Source of the DNA: a virus
Virus record (IMG/VR): IMGVR_UViG_3300017788_000078
Location: 1-36,685 of that record
Length of the DNA stretch: 36,685 nucleotides
Direction: 5' to 3' (one strand)
The notes beneath the pieces were generated by a model. That model was not told the origin of the DNA and ran no database searches. It saw only the letters and a program-made list of their open reading frames with translations. Below, piece after piece: positions 28,084 through 36,144 of the stretch; positions within the stretch are counted from its first letter, which is position 1; each line of letters opens with the position of its first letter. Both the position numbers and the translations under genes were made by a program.

Positions 28084-28112
28084 ATTATATAATAATAACA
28101 ATACTTTGTCAA
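28084..28112 (-). promoter_or_regulatory. Perfect consensus sigma70 promoter
   Basis: On the - strand: TTGACA (28112-28107), exactly 17 bp, TATAAT (28089-28084). Transcription would begin at or next to the ATG at 28077. The -35 box overlaps the end of the upstream glycosyltransferase-like gene. Confidence 0.85.
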
Positions 28113-28990
28113 GTATTATTGAAGTTTTCCAGAATCGGTAAAATTTGTTTTAGCGGCTGTCCTTGAGAAATTTCGTCAACAGTCCATTCGGTATAAACAA
28201 AATCATTGGCCCAGGCCTGCCGATCCGAATAGGTGGGATTTTCTATATTTTTCAAGGATTTTTCAGAAACTGGATAGGCCAAACTATCAGGACCTGTGAA
28301 AATTGGTATGCCTTTGAACACTGCCTGAATCGCCGGATTACTGCTCCAATTAATTACACAATGCGCAGACTCCAGAACAGACTCAAAATTAAAATCGTCG
28401 TAGGTGCCTAATAACTTTTTTGGTATGTCTATGGTAATTTTCGGCATTTTCGTGAATTTTTCAATGTTTGGTATTGGCTGTCGGGGGTGAGGCCTTATCA
28501 GTATCTCTCTATCTGAAACTGCTCTCACATTTTTTATGACAGTGTCTAACCATATGTCGGTTCTTGGCATGTTCCTCCACTGATGACTCAGTGAGTGTTG
28601 ACAGCAGATCACAATTTTTCCATGGTTTTTAGTCGACCACGGCTGTAATTTTAACCCCAGTTGGTTAAATCTTGTCTGATTGTGATTTTGTTGATGATTA
28701 AATGCGGCTTCTCCGTTGATGCCACCAACTCCGACCTTCCATGTGGTACCTCTGTGGATTGATCCCACTTCTAATACTACTACAGGTTTTCCAATTTTTG
28801 TGAAATTTTCAAGGATTTCACGATTCGCTGCCATACGGCCATGCCACAACACTGACCAAATCACGGCCGCGTCGGCTTGATTGTAGTCATTGACTAATTC
28901 GTGGCCTAATTTTTTCACGGAATCTCTAAATGCCGAGAAAACTGGTGCGCTGTTTAGACTACCGTGCTGTTCAAATGTCAAAAATCTCAT
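28109..28990 (-). CDS. Glycosyltransferase-like protein, 293 aa (paralogue 1)
   Basis: The second half has REILIRPHPRQPIPN, CVINWSSNPAIQAVFKGIPIF and KSLKNIENPTYSDRQAW, then EWTVDEISQGQP. The order is shared with 29840-30757 and with the C-terminal half of 30757-32394. It resembles GT-B-type capsule or CDP-glycerol transferases (weak family placement). No signal peptide. The transferred sugar and acceptor are unknown. It starts divergently from the + strand GT-A gene. Confidence 0.7.
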   Translation of the reverse strand: MRFLTFEQHGSLNSAPVFSAFRDSVKKLGHELVNDYNQADAAVIWSVLWHGRMAANREILENFTKIGKPVVVLEVGSIHRGTTWKVGVGGINGEAAFNHQQNHNQTRFNQLGLKLQPWSTKNHGKIVICCQHSLSHQWRNMPRTDIWLDTVIKNVRAVSDREILIRPHPRQPIPNIEKFTKMPKITIDIPKKLLGTYDDFNFESVLESAHCVINWSSNPAIQAVFKGIPIFTGPDSLAYPVSEKSLKNIENPTYSDRQAWANDFVYTEWTVDEISQGQPLKQILPILENFNNT

Positions 28991-29032
28991 CAGGTGAAAG
29001 GTGTAAATATCCTATATTTAAGGAAATTTTGA

Positions 29033-29845
29033 ATGGGTAGAAAATTCTCAGTGGTCACCACATTTCATGCCAAGGGTTACGAAACATACGGCAAAAAAAT
29101 GATTGAAACTTTTTTAAAAACCTGGCCCAAGGACGTGACACTGCATGTCTATGCCGAAGACTGTGAAGTTTTAGAAACAGCAGACAATTTAATTGTTCAT
29201 AATTTGCACAAATCAAGTAAGCGATTGGTAGAATTCAAAGAAAAATGGAAAAACGATCCCAAAGCCAACGGAGATGTCCGCAGTGATCCTGTGAGATCAA
29301 AGAGAAGAGATGCTGGCAAAGGATTTAAGTGGCATGCTATACGTTTTAGTCACAAAGTTTACTCAATTTTTCACTGTGCATCGATCTGTGAGACCGATGT
29401 GTTAGTATGGATGGATGCAGATATGATATGCCATAATGCAATCACCCTCGAAGAGTTAGAAGATTATTGTCCTTCGGAGTACGATGTCTGTTATCTGGGG
29501 AGAGGAGGCAAATTCAGCGAATGTGGCCTATATTCCATGAACTTAAAAAATGTAAAAACCTGGGATTTTCTTAAAGAATTTCAAAGATTTTATGATCAAG
29601 CCGAAATAGGAATTTTTACACTCGACGAATGGCACGACAGTTTTGTTTTTGACGCAGTTCGAGAAAGAATCAAAGGATTAAGATGTCTCGATTGGGCCAA
29701 GGGGTTGATCGAAGGCGAAGGTCATCCGTTGATCAACAGCCACTGGGGCAAATATCTTGATCACTTAAAAGGCAAACGCAAAGAATACGGTAAAAGTTTG
29801 AAAACTGATTTAGTAGTGAAAAGAAATGAAGATTATTGGTTATAG
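29033..29845 (+). CDS. GT-A-type glycosyltransferase-like protein, 270 aa
   Basis: FSVVTTFHAKGYETYGKKMI opens a nucleotide-sugar-binding fold, and VLVWMDADMI near residues 124-133 holds the D-x-D metal site. GLIEGEGHPLINSHWGKYL near the end fits an acceptor-binding loop with His. It is a soluble, single-domain transferase. AAGGA precedes the ATG, and TGTAAATA (29002-29009) may be its late promoter. It is inverted relative to its neighbours, and its 3' end overlaps the end of the next gene by 6 bases. Confidence 0.75.
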   Translation: MGRKFSVVTTFHAKGYETYGKKMIETFLKTWPKDVTLHVYAEDCEVLETADNLIVHNLHKSSKRLVEFKEKWKNDPKANGDVRSDPVRSKRRDAGKGFKWHAIRFSHKVYSIFHCASICETDVLVWMDADMICHNAITLEELEDYCPSEYDVCYLGRGGKFSECGLYSMNLKNVKTWDFLKEFQRFYDQAEIGIFTLDEWHDSFVFDAVRERIKGLRCLDWAKGLIEGEGHPLINSHWGKYLDHLKGKRKEYGKSLKTDLVVKRNEDYWL

Positions 29846-30757
29846 TGATTGCGAATTTTCATAAAGTTCCAACCGTTCCTTCATAAACAGCCAAGCAGAA
29901 CCGTTTATTAGCTCGTCTTGATTCCAATGAAATTGTGCTAATCTATTAATCCAATCCTCTCTGTCTGACAATTTTGGATTTTCTAATCTTTTTAAAGTAG
30001 TATTACATACTGGCCAGGTTTGACTTTTTTCTGCTTGGGGATCTGTTACAAATGTAGGTATACCTCTAATTAGACTGGCTACTCCGGGACTACTGTTATA
30101 GGTCACCGTTGCCCAACAGTTTTTAAAATCCTCGATAAGAAACTTTTTACCCGAAACAATAACACCCTTTGGAAATGTTAATTTCATTTGATGTCTATCT
30201 CCGGGGTGTCGTCTAATAACAATAGGCCGGTCTGTATTCTGTCGAATAGATTGAACAGTATTATCAAGCCAAGTTTGGACATTCGATTCTCCCATACTCC
30301 AGCCACCGACTCTTTGTAGACAAACTAAAATGTGTGTACCTTCTTTTCTATAATCTTTTAACGACACATTTAATTTAGATTGTAAAGACGGCCATCGAGA
30401 TTGATCAATTTTATTATCAAAATAAAATCCTGTGGTGGGAAAGACACCGTTTACACTATATCTCAAATAGTAGTTCGACCTCTCTGGATCACAAAATTGA
30501 AATAAATTACTGTCTGCAATCACAGTGTATTTGTTTTGTTCTAAAACTTGTTTTCTTAATAACAAATGTGCAGAAGATATATCTCTGTGAACAAAGCCCT
30601 GTAAAATAGCAATGTCTGCATCAACAACTTTGTAATCTGTAACTAATTCAACTGTATCGCCGACATAATTTACTCCGTAGGCAAAGTTTTTTAATGTCGC
30701 TATTTTATTTTCGCTTTTATTCGGAGGGACTGCTGATAGGTAAACTGCGACTTTCAT
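29840..30757 (-). CDS. Glycosyltransferase-like protein, 305 aa (paralogue 2)
   Basis: TDRPIVIRRHPGDRHQMKL, ATVTYNSSPGVASLIRGIPTF, TTLKRLENPKLSDREDWINR and QFHWNQDELINGSAW line up with paralogue 1 and with the C-terminal half of the gene upstream. A SNLFQF patch lies in the first half. Likely GT-B fold, activity not shown. It starts at the last base of the preceding stop, so the two are read together. Confidence 0.7.
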   Translation of the reverse strand: MKVAVYLSAVPPNKSENKIATLKNFAYGVNYVGDTVELVTDYKVVDADIAILQGFVHRDISSAHLLLRKQVLEQNKYTVIADSNLFQFCDPERSNYYLRYSVNGVFPTTGFYFDNKIDQSRWPSLQSKLNVSLKDYRKEGTHILVCLQRVGGWSMGESNVQTWLDNTVQSIRQNTDRPIVIRRHPGDRHQMKLTFPKGVIVSGKKFLIEDFKNCWATVTYNSSPGVASLIRGIPTFVTDPQAEKSQTWPVCNTTLKRLENPKLSDREDWINRLAQFHWNQDELINGSAWLFMKERLELYENSQSL

Positions 30758-32394
30758 TAGTTAATATCCAAATTATTTACAATTCTCCAGGCGGTGCCGT
30801 CTTTCATTTCATACGGAGTAAATTGACAATATGATAAATGAGCCGCCCATTCTAATACCTCGTCCGATGTTGGGTAGTATGGATGTTCGATCTGAGATAA
30901 GTCTTGTAGACACAAACTTTGTGCGGCATTTGGTCCAAGTGTAAATGCTGGTTTTCCTAACAAGAGTGCTTCTGTGGCAGCAATACTATTAAATGTCACA
31001 AGACAATGCACATCATCGGCCAATGCTTGTTCCATAGTATCTGTGCTAACTCTAACAGATCTTGGTTGCTTTTCTCTAACTATTATCGGACGATCTGTAT
31101 ACTGTTTAATTTTAATAACAGTTTCATCGATCCATTGCTGAAGTTCCATCCCAAAGAAATTCATAACTTTTGTAGAAGGAGGACATAATAATATAGAGCT
31201 GCCCCCTTTAAATTTTCTGTACTTCCAACCTGTTGTAGGTAACCTATCATGTGGTCTATGAATTACTTGTCCAATATTTTGTAAATTATTTTTTACAACT
31301 CTATGAAAATTTTTCTTTCGATCGTTACCAAAATAACCAGTATCGATATAGTAGTAATCTCTATTTTGAGCAATACAGGCTTTAATTGCTTTCTGTCGTC
31401 CTAACCCTCTTATAACAACAGGGGTAGTATTTCCCGGAACTTTATCCCATGTAGTTAATTGTCCGCCGCATCCCTGAATGAATGATTCTAAGATGGGGTC
31501 AAATTTGTTTCCTTTTTTATCGTATGCCACGTTTTCAACTCCTGAATCAATAGCAAATGCAGTTATATTAGATACTTGCTCTACTGTTGTTGTGATATCT
31601 TCTTTACTAATTTTGTATATCTCTTGTCTTGGGTCTACCCGATATTTTAAAATTTTATCAAAAAGATTTTTAATCTCTGGTGCAATAAAATCAAACGGTC
31701 CCACTGACGGCGCAGAAACTCTGGATTGTTCATATGCTTGTCGTTCTTGCGCCCAATAATAACCATACTCGCAATGTCTGTAATTGTCAAACCACGGACC
31801 ACCTTCTGTGTAATGTATGGCTTTAGGTTTACCGTGTTCAGGTTCCTTATACCAATTGACTAACCAGTTCCATTCTACAGATAAGGCGCCGATTTCTTCG
31901 TCTCTAAGCCACTGAAATCTATGTAAGAAAGCACCAGACTCGGTATTAACAATGTCTGGGGTAAGACCTGCATTACTGGGATGACCACAGTTCCACAGAA
32001 CCATTGAACTCCAGTTTTTACGAGGATACTGCGTCTGCTGTTTACCGTCCATTTTTACAGTTTCTGTAGGAGTATAATCATGCTGAACAACCATTACAGC
32101 AAACTCATCGTTGGCTTGATTAAACAGATGTTGTACGTCTTCAAGAAACACAAAATCGCAGTCTACAAACACAGCCCAACCTTTATACCCCATTAAATGA
32201 GGCACAAGGAATCTTGTAAAAGTAAATTCAGTTGAACTTAGCGGATCTGTTAGTCTATCATATATTCTTTGTTCTTTTAATTCATGTTGTTTCAACGGAA
32301 CAACAGTAGCCAATGGCTGGCGTGATTTAATACTATGAGCGCAGACCTGATAGGCAATGTCTTCTCGGCTGTCCCAACCTACAAATATTTTCAT
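30757..32394 (-). CDS. Two-domain glycosyltransferase-like protein, 545 aa
   Basis: The N-terminal domain (about 1-245) starts MKIFVGWDSREDIAYQVCAH and has AVFVDCDFVFLED with D78-C-D80, the marks of a GT-A glycosyltransferase of the GT8-like type. The C-terminal domain (about 260-545) repeats the paralogue pattern (QYTDRPIIVREKQ, LVTFNSIAATEALLLGKPAF, SQIEHPYYPTSDEVLEWA). So two transferase-like domains are fused. ATG 32394 overlaps the upstream stop as ATGA; a longer start (32421) lies inside the upstream gene. Confidence 0.8.
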   Translation of the reverse strand: MKIFVGWDSREDIAYQVCAHSIKSRQPLATVVPLKQHELKEQRIYDRLTDPLSSTEFTFTRFLVPHLMGYKGWAVFVDCDFVFLEDVQHLFNQANDEFAVMVVQHDYTPTETVKMDGKQQTQYPRKNWSSMVLWNCGHPSNAGLTPDIVNTESGAFLHRFQWLRDEEIGALSVEWNWLVNWYKEPEHGKPKAIHYTEGGPWFDNYRHCEYGYYWAQERQAYEQSRVSAPSVGPFDFIAPEIKNLFDKILKYRVDPRQEIYKISKEDITTTVEQVSNITAFAIDSGVENVAYDKKGNKFDPILESFIQGCGGQLTTWDKVPGNTTPVVIRGLGRQKAIKACIAQNRDYYYIDTGYFGNDRKKNFHRVVKNNLQNIGQVIHRPHDRLPTTGWKYRKFKGGSSILLCPPSTKVMNFFGMELQQWIDETVIKIKQYTDRPIIVREKQPRSVRVSTDTMEQALADDVHCLVTFNSIAATEALLLGKPAFTLGPNAAQSLCLQDLSQIEHPYYPTSDEVLEWAAHLSYCQFTPYEMKDGTAWRIVNNLDIN

Positions 32395-33149
32395 TTTCTT
32401 TCTATATCCTCTTCTGTACAACCTGTACCGTATTGAATTTCGACAACTTTTAAAGATTCTGCGGTTTCGTTACACAGACGATGCCATTGTTGTTTATCTA
32501 TGAATATATGTTCAAACTTTTTAAAACGACCCAGATGTGATATATCGTTGTTCTTGATTGTATATATCGATGCTTCGCCTTCTGCTACAAACCAAAATTC
32601 TGATCTTTGTTGATGACGTTGCATACTAAGACAAGCGCCTGGTTCAACTGTTAATTCTTTGACTTTGACCTGTGGTCCGTTTTCATGTAGGACTCTGTAA
32701 TAGCCCCAGGGTCTTCCTGTCTTGGGTGCTTTCCATTCTTCAAGAATCCAAGAACTGGAATTCATTTTGTTTTCGCCGCCAACGCCAAATACAAATTCTA
32801 AATTATCGTCTTTGATGTTCATTTCTGGAATATTGTTGGCAGTGCGATCTCCGCCGTTGGCAAAGATAATTGTGTCGTTGGGATAATTCAGCCGAACTTT
32901 GCGTATAGCATCTTTGGCTGTGCTGTCATCATCGTTGAACTGCACTGTTCCGTTGACACATTTAAGTCCGCGGATAACAGCCAATCGATCGTCCCAACGC
33001 ATAAATGGTCGACCTTTTTTGCGTGTCAACCAAGCATCACTGTTGAGACCAATGATTAGTCGATCTCCCAGTTTACTTGCTTCTTCGAAGTATTTTATGT
33101 GACCAGAATGTAAAGGATCAAACCCGCCAGTTACTAAGACTATTTTCAT
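32391..33149 (-). CDS. Nucleotidyltransferase-cupin fusion protein, 252 aa
   Basis: Residues 1-135 form a cytidylyltransferase-like domain: GGFDPLHSGH (8-17) with the HxGH pair H14/H17, and NSSSWIL (130-136) near the end. It is closest in layout to heptose-phosphate adenylyltransferase or glycerol-phosphate cytidylyltransferase. Residues 145-250 are a cupin of the mannose-6-phosphate isomerase type (PGACLSMQRHQQRSEFWFVA, 170-189). One chain thus activates a sugar or polyol and may isomerise or bind one. ACTAAATA lies five bases before the ATG, so a late, nearly leaderless mRNA is likely. Confidence 0.85.
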   Translation of the reverse strand: MKIVLVTGGFDPLHSGHIKYFEEASKLGDRLIIGLNSDAWLTRKKGRPFMRWDDRLAVIRGLKCVNGTVQFNDDDSTAKDAIRKVRLNYPNDTIIFANGGDRTANNIPEMNIKDDNLEFVFGVGGENKMNSSSWILEEWKAPKTGRPWGYYRVLHENGPQVKVKELTVEPGACLSMQRHQQRSEFWFVAEGEASIYTIKNNDISHLGRFKKFEHIFIDKQQWHRLCNETAESLKVVEIQYGTGCTEEDIERK

Positions 33150-33153
33150 AGTC

Positions 33154-33161
33154 TTATTTAG
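33154..33161 (-). promoter_or_regulatory. Late-like box before the fusion gene
   Basis: CTAAATAA on the - strand, four bases before ATG 33149. It matches the spacing of TATAAATA before the gene at 15236. Confidence 0.5.
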
Positions 33162-33181
33162 TGGGTATATTATTTTTGAAT

Positions 33182-33637
33182 TTAAAGAGTGGTGTCTTCC
33201 ATACCAGCAACACGTAGTTTAACAATGTTAGTAATTTGCCATTGTTTTTGATCCAGTGCTTTGGTAATGCCTAACCATTTATTGCGTAATAGTGCAAATT
33301 CGTTGATGATTTTTTCCATGTCAACAACATCTGCTTCGCCGTCGACGTATTTTTCTACATCACGGCTGGTCAATGCTCGTTGATAGTTTTCAAGATATTT
33401 TCTAAACAAAGAACTACGAAGTCGACGCAGTTCAATGTTTAGATATTCAAGAATGGCTTCGATTTCTTGAAGTTGATTATATCGATGCTCTACTACTCCT
33501 GGCATAGCCGCGGCTGTCTTTTCAATATTACCCTTGATTCGAACTTCGTCTCTGGCTTCGACTAATTCGGATTCAAAATAAGCAACTGCGTCTGGAATAT
33601 TTCCAATATCCTTGGTTATTTTGCTATACCAGCCCAT
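33182..33637 (-). CDS. uvsY: UvsY-type recombination mediator, 151 aa
   Basis: HRYNQLQEIEAILEYLNIEL, RRLRSSLFRKYLENYQRALT, RDVEKYVDGEADVVDM and KWLGITKALDQKQWQITNIV fit the UvsY proteins of T4-like phages. UvsY loads UvsX onto gp32-coated single-stranded DNA (established in T4). The size is close to T4 UvsY (137). It lies near uvsX and gp32 and is read in the same direction. Its ATG is eight bases after the stop of the acidic gene. Confidence 0.88.
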   Translation of the reverse strand: MGWYSKITKDIGNIPDAVAYFESELVEARDEVRIKGNIEKTAAAMPGVVEHRYNQLQEIEAILEYLNIELRRLRSSLFRKYLENYQRALTSRDVEKYVDGEADVVDMEKIINEFALLRNKWLGITKALDQKQWQITNIVKLRVAGMEDTTL

Positions 33638-33645
33638 AGATCCTC

Positions 33646-33906
33646 TTAATAATCTTCTTCTTCATCGTAATCTTCGTAGTCTTCTTCTTCCTCGTCTCTA
33701 CTGTCGCTGTCGCCCTCTTTTTCAAGATAATAACTGATAGCGTCATCAAGATAATCGTCTGAACCGAGACAGGCATCTAACACAGAGTCGGAAATACCAT
33801 AGTCGGCTAATAGATCTACAAAACTTTCAGCGACCCCAGATAACTTCTTTTGATCGCTACTGTCTTTGATTAGGTTCCAAAGATCAACAATAAGATTTTC
33901 ATTCAT
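33646..33906 (-). CDS. Acidic protein between uvsX and uvsY, 86 aa
   Basis: ATG 33906 overlaps the uvsX stop by eight bases. The longer frame is not needed. The N-terminus is helical (ENLIVDLWNLIKDSSDQKK), then VAESFVDLLADYGISDSVLD. The last 20 residues are almost all Asp, Glu and Tyr. Acidic tails of this kind mimic DNA or bind basic proteins, so a regulatory role in recombination is possible (inference). I recall a similar gene in this place in T4-like phages. Confidence 0.85.
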   Translation of the reverse strand: MNENLIVDLWNLIKDSSDQKKLSGVAESFVDLLADYGISDSVLDACLGSDDYLDDAISYYLEKEGDSDSRDEEEEDYEDYDEEEDY

Positions 33907-34951
33907 TTTCAACAGGCTCCTCAATTTGCTGTTCTGATTTGACAGTGAGATTATCATAATCTGCCATTATCATATCTAATTTATCATCTTTCCACTCTTT
34001 TCGGTAGAATAGATGTTCATTACCTTTACTGTCAACAAATTTAAGTCTGTTACCACTTTGTACAAGCAATCCCTTGGCTTCAAACAGATCAACAAGCCCG
34101 CTGTAGGGATTCATACCAGTTTCATAAGGAATCTTCACTTGTACACTTTCAAAAGGTTTAGCATAACGTGTCTTCATAATCTTACAAGCGGCACGTATAC
34201 CTCGAACTTCTGTAATTTTATTGCCGTCATCATCCTCTTTAAGTTTAAGTTTTTTCATAGCGACTACAATGCTTGATGCATAGATAAAGCCTTGGCCACC
34301 CGAGATCTTGTCGTCAGGATCGAACATATCTTGACTTGCGTATGTATGATTAGTGGCTATCAGACCAACATTATAACTACCAAACATATTAACACAGTTG
34401 CGCACCAGAGCCGTAAGTGCCTTTGGCTTTCTACCCATATCACCTTTTAAGTCTCCTGCTTCGAATTGATTAACGTCTGTGGGTGTAAGTAGCATACCAA
34501 GACTGTCAATTACAAACAAGACCTTTGGACGTTCTTCCATGGCCCTGTATTCTTTCATAAACTCATTGATAGTTTTAGCAACGTCGTCGATCATTGCCAT
34601 GTTGAGTTTAAGAAGTTTTTCTTCGCTGGTGTCTACACCCAACGCCTCAAGCCATGCTTGGTCTAATGCGTTTTCAGTATCTACTAAAACAACATAGATG
34701 CCTTGTTCTTGTGCGTGACGAATTAAATTTCCGGAACAGATATATGATTTGCCTGCGCCGGATTCGCCAGCAAACACAGTGACTTTGCCCAAGGGTACAC
34801 CTTTGTTAAAGTCGCCGCTGATTAGATAATTCAAGGCATAATTGCCTGTAGAAATCCAATCTGTAGGATCGTTAAACCCTACACCAAGGCCGTCGATGCT
34901 CTTGGTTAATGTCTTACGAAATTTTGATAAATCAAATGCTTTAGTTGCCAT
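33899..34951 (-). CDS. uvsX: UvsX recombinase, RecA family
   Basis: 350 residues. GESGAGKS (62-69) is Walker A, KVLFVIDSLGML (143-154) Walker B, and the LIATNHTY segment plus GGQGFIYASSIV fit the L1/L2 region of UvsX. The C-terminus is acidic (QQIEEPVENE). UvsX forms a filament on single-stranded DNA and carries out strand exchange for recombination-dependent replication and repair (established). It is preceded by a terminator that isolates it from gp32, and AGGATC is a modest ribosome site. Confidence 0.96.
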   Translation of the reverse strand: MATKAFDLSKFRKTLTKSIDGLGVGFNDPTDWISTGNYALNYLISGDFNKGVPLGKVTVFAGESGAGKSYICSGNLIRHAQEQGIYVVLVDTENALDQAWLEALGVDTSEEKLLKLNMAMIDDVAKTINEFMKEYRAMEERPKVLFVIDSLGMLLTPTDVNQFEAGDLKGDMGRKPKALTALVRNCVNMFGSYNVGLIATNHTYASQDMFDPDDKISGGQGFIYASSIVVAMKKLKLKEDDDGNKITEVRGIRAACKIMKTRYAKPFESVQVKIPYETGMNPYSGLVDLFEAKGLLVQSGNRLKFVDSKGNEHLFYRKEWKDDKLDMIMADYDNLTVKSEQQIEEPVENE

Positions 34952-34976
34952 AATAAGATCCTATAGTAAAAAACTC

Positions 34977-35009
34977 GAGCCCGAGAACTGTGTCTCAGAG
35001 CCCGAGCCG
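34977..35009 (-). terminator. Terminator between gp32 and uvsX
   Basis: Read on the - strand, CTCGGGCTC and a second copy ending CTCGAG form a nine-base stem with two wobble pairs, followed by six T. It would end or dampen gp32 mRNA before uvsX. Confidence 0.75.
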
Positions 35010-35016
35010 TGTTACA

Positions 35017-36000
35017 TTACTGCTTTTGACGATTGCGAATCATTGCCAAAATATCTTCAGCACGACCTTCGCCTGTCTTTGCGGCTGGCGATGCAGTAGC
35101 AGTGGCTGCCGGAGCAGATTTTGCAACTACTGGAGCATCGTCTTCACTGTCATCTGCAATTGCAGGACGCGAAGAAATCTTATTTGGATCACCAGTTGCG
35201 GCACTCATACCGCTGGGTCTAAAATACTGACCCCAACGTTCTTGATCATACGGTTCTCCGTCTACTGATGCTTGGAACATTTCTTTAATGACCTTAACCT
35301 CAACATCTGTGGGTTTCTTAGGCAAGTATTCCTTGAGATTAAACAAACCATACTGCTTAACTGCGGCCTGCTCTTCATCGATGAGAGGACGCTCACGACG
35401 ACTCCATTTAGAAGTGGAATAGTCAGCATAGCCACCCTTGCTGGTTTTGATTAATTTAAAATCAACACCGTGAAGAATGTCTGTGGGTAGGTTATCCATC
35501 TCTGGATCCATCAGTGCTGAACGGATCAGTTGGAAAATTTGTGGGCCGATAATAAATCGACGAATTGGGTTTTCTGCTTTTTCCTCTGCGGCTTCTTTCA
35601 AACCGTCCTCAACAACAAAGCCCTGGAAAATATAACTGCGTTTTTTCCAGTATTTGCGACCTTGTTCTTCGAGACTGGGCTCTTTGAACCAAGGACGGAC
35701 TTCACTGAGGATTGGACAAGTATCTCCCCACATTTCCATACAAGGAACTTGTACTTGAACAGGACGTGAGTCTGTTTCACCTTTGATTCCTGCGAACGGT
35801 AGTTTGATGATTTGACGTTCGATCCAGAAGAATGTGTTGTCTGAGTCGCCATCTGGAAGAAAGCGAACTACTGCTTCTTGACCTTCTTTGAGATTCCAGA
35901 ACGGGTAAATGGCATTGTCGCCACCGCTGGATTTTGATTCACCACTTGAACGTGTTTCTTGCTCTTTGAGCTTTGCACGAATTTCTGCTAATGTAGCCAT
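35017..36000 (-). CDS. gp32: Single-stranded DNA-binding protein gp32
   Basis: 327 residues. A basic N-terminal LAST-like region (MATLAEIRAKLKEQETR) is followed by the OB-fold core (GGDNAIYPFWNLKEGQEAVV). VQVPCMEMWGDTCPIL carries only two cysteines (C87, C95). The His-Cys-Cys-Cys zinc set of T4 gp32 is not complete. The C-terminal linker is Ala/Pro/Thr-rich and acidic, then EDILAMIRNRQ. gp32 coats single-stranded DNA and organises replication and recombination proteins. AGGAGG precedes the ATG, and a hairpin sits in the leader. Confidence 0.96.
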   Translation of the reverse strand: MATLAEIRAKLKEQETRSSGESKSSGGDNAIYPFWNLKEGQEAVVRFLPDGDSDNTFFWIERQIIKLPFAGIKGETDSRPVQVQVPCMEMWGDTCPILSEVRPWFKEPSLEEQGRKYWKKRSYIFQGFVVEDGLKEAAEEKAENPIRRFIIGPQIFQLIRSALMDPEMDNLPTDILHGVDFKLIKTSKGGYADYSTSKWSRRERPLIDEEQAAVKQYGLFNLKEYLPKKPTDVEVKVIKEMFQASVDGEPYDQERWGQYFRPSGMSAATGDPNKISSRPAIADDSEDDAPVVAKSAPAATATASPAAKTGEGRAEDILAMIRNRQKQ

Positions 36001-36045
36001 AATAATAAGCCTCCTATTTGCCTTTAAGTTTTATGTGCCTTTAGT

Positions 36046-36063
36046 GTTTAGAACCTTCTAAAC
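36046..36063 (-). promoter_or_regulatory. Hairpin in the gp32 leader
   Basis: GTTTAGAA (36046-36053) and TTCTAAAC (36056-36063) form an 8-bp stem with a two-base gap. It lies about 45 bases before the gp32 start. T4 gp32 represses its own translation through a folded leader, so this could be the comparable element (inference). A direct repeat TGCCTTTA lies between the hairpin and the ribosome site. Confidence 0.45.
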
Positions 36064-36065
36064 AA

Positions 36066-36094
36066 AAAACGCATACGTAATTGTATGCGTTTTT
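36066..36094 (-). terminator. Strong terminator, both directions
   Basis: AAAACGCATAC (36066-36076) pairs perfectly with GTATGCGTTTT (36083-36093) around a six-base loop. The T and A tracts serve both strands. It separates gp32 from the gene at the right edge. Confidence 0.85.
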
Positions 36095-36144
36095 ATTTAG
36101 TATTGCAAGAGCTTTTTGCTCTAAAATATGATCAGTTTTACCAA

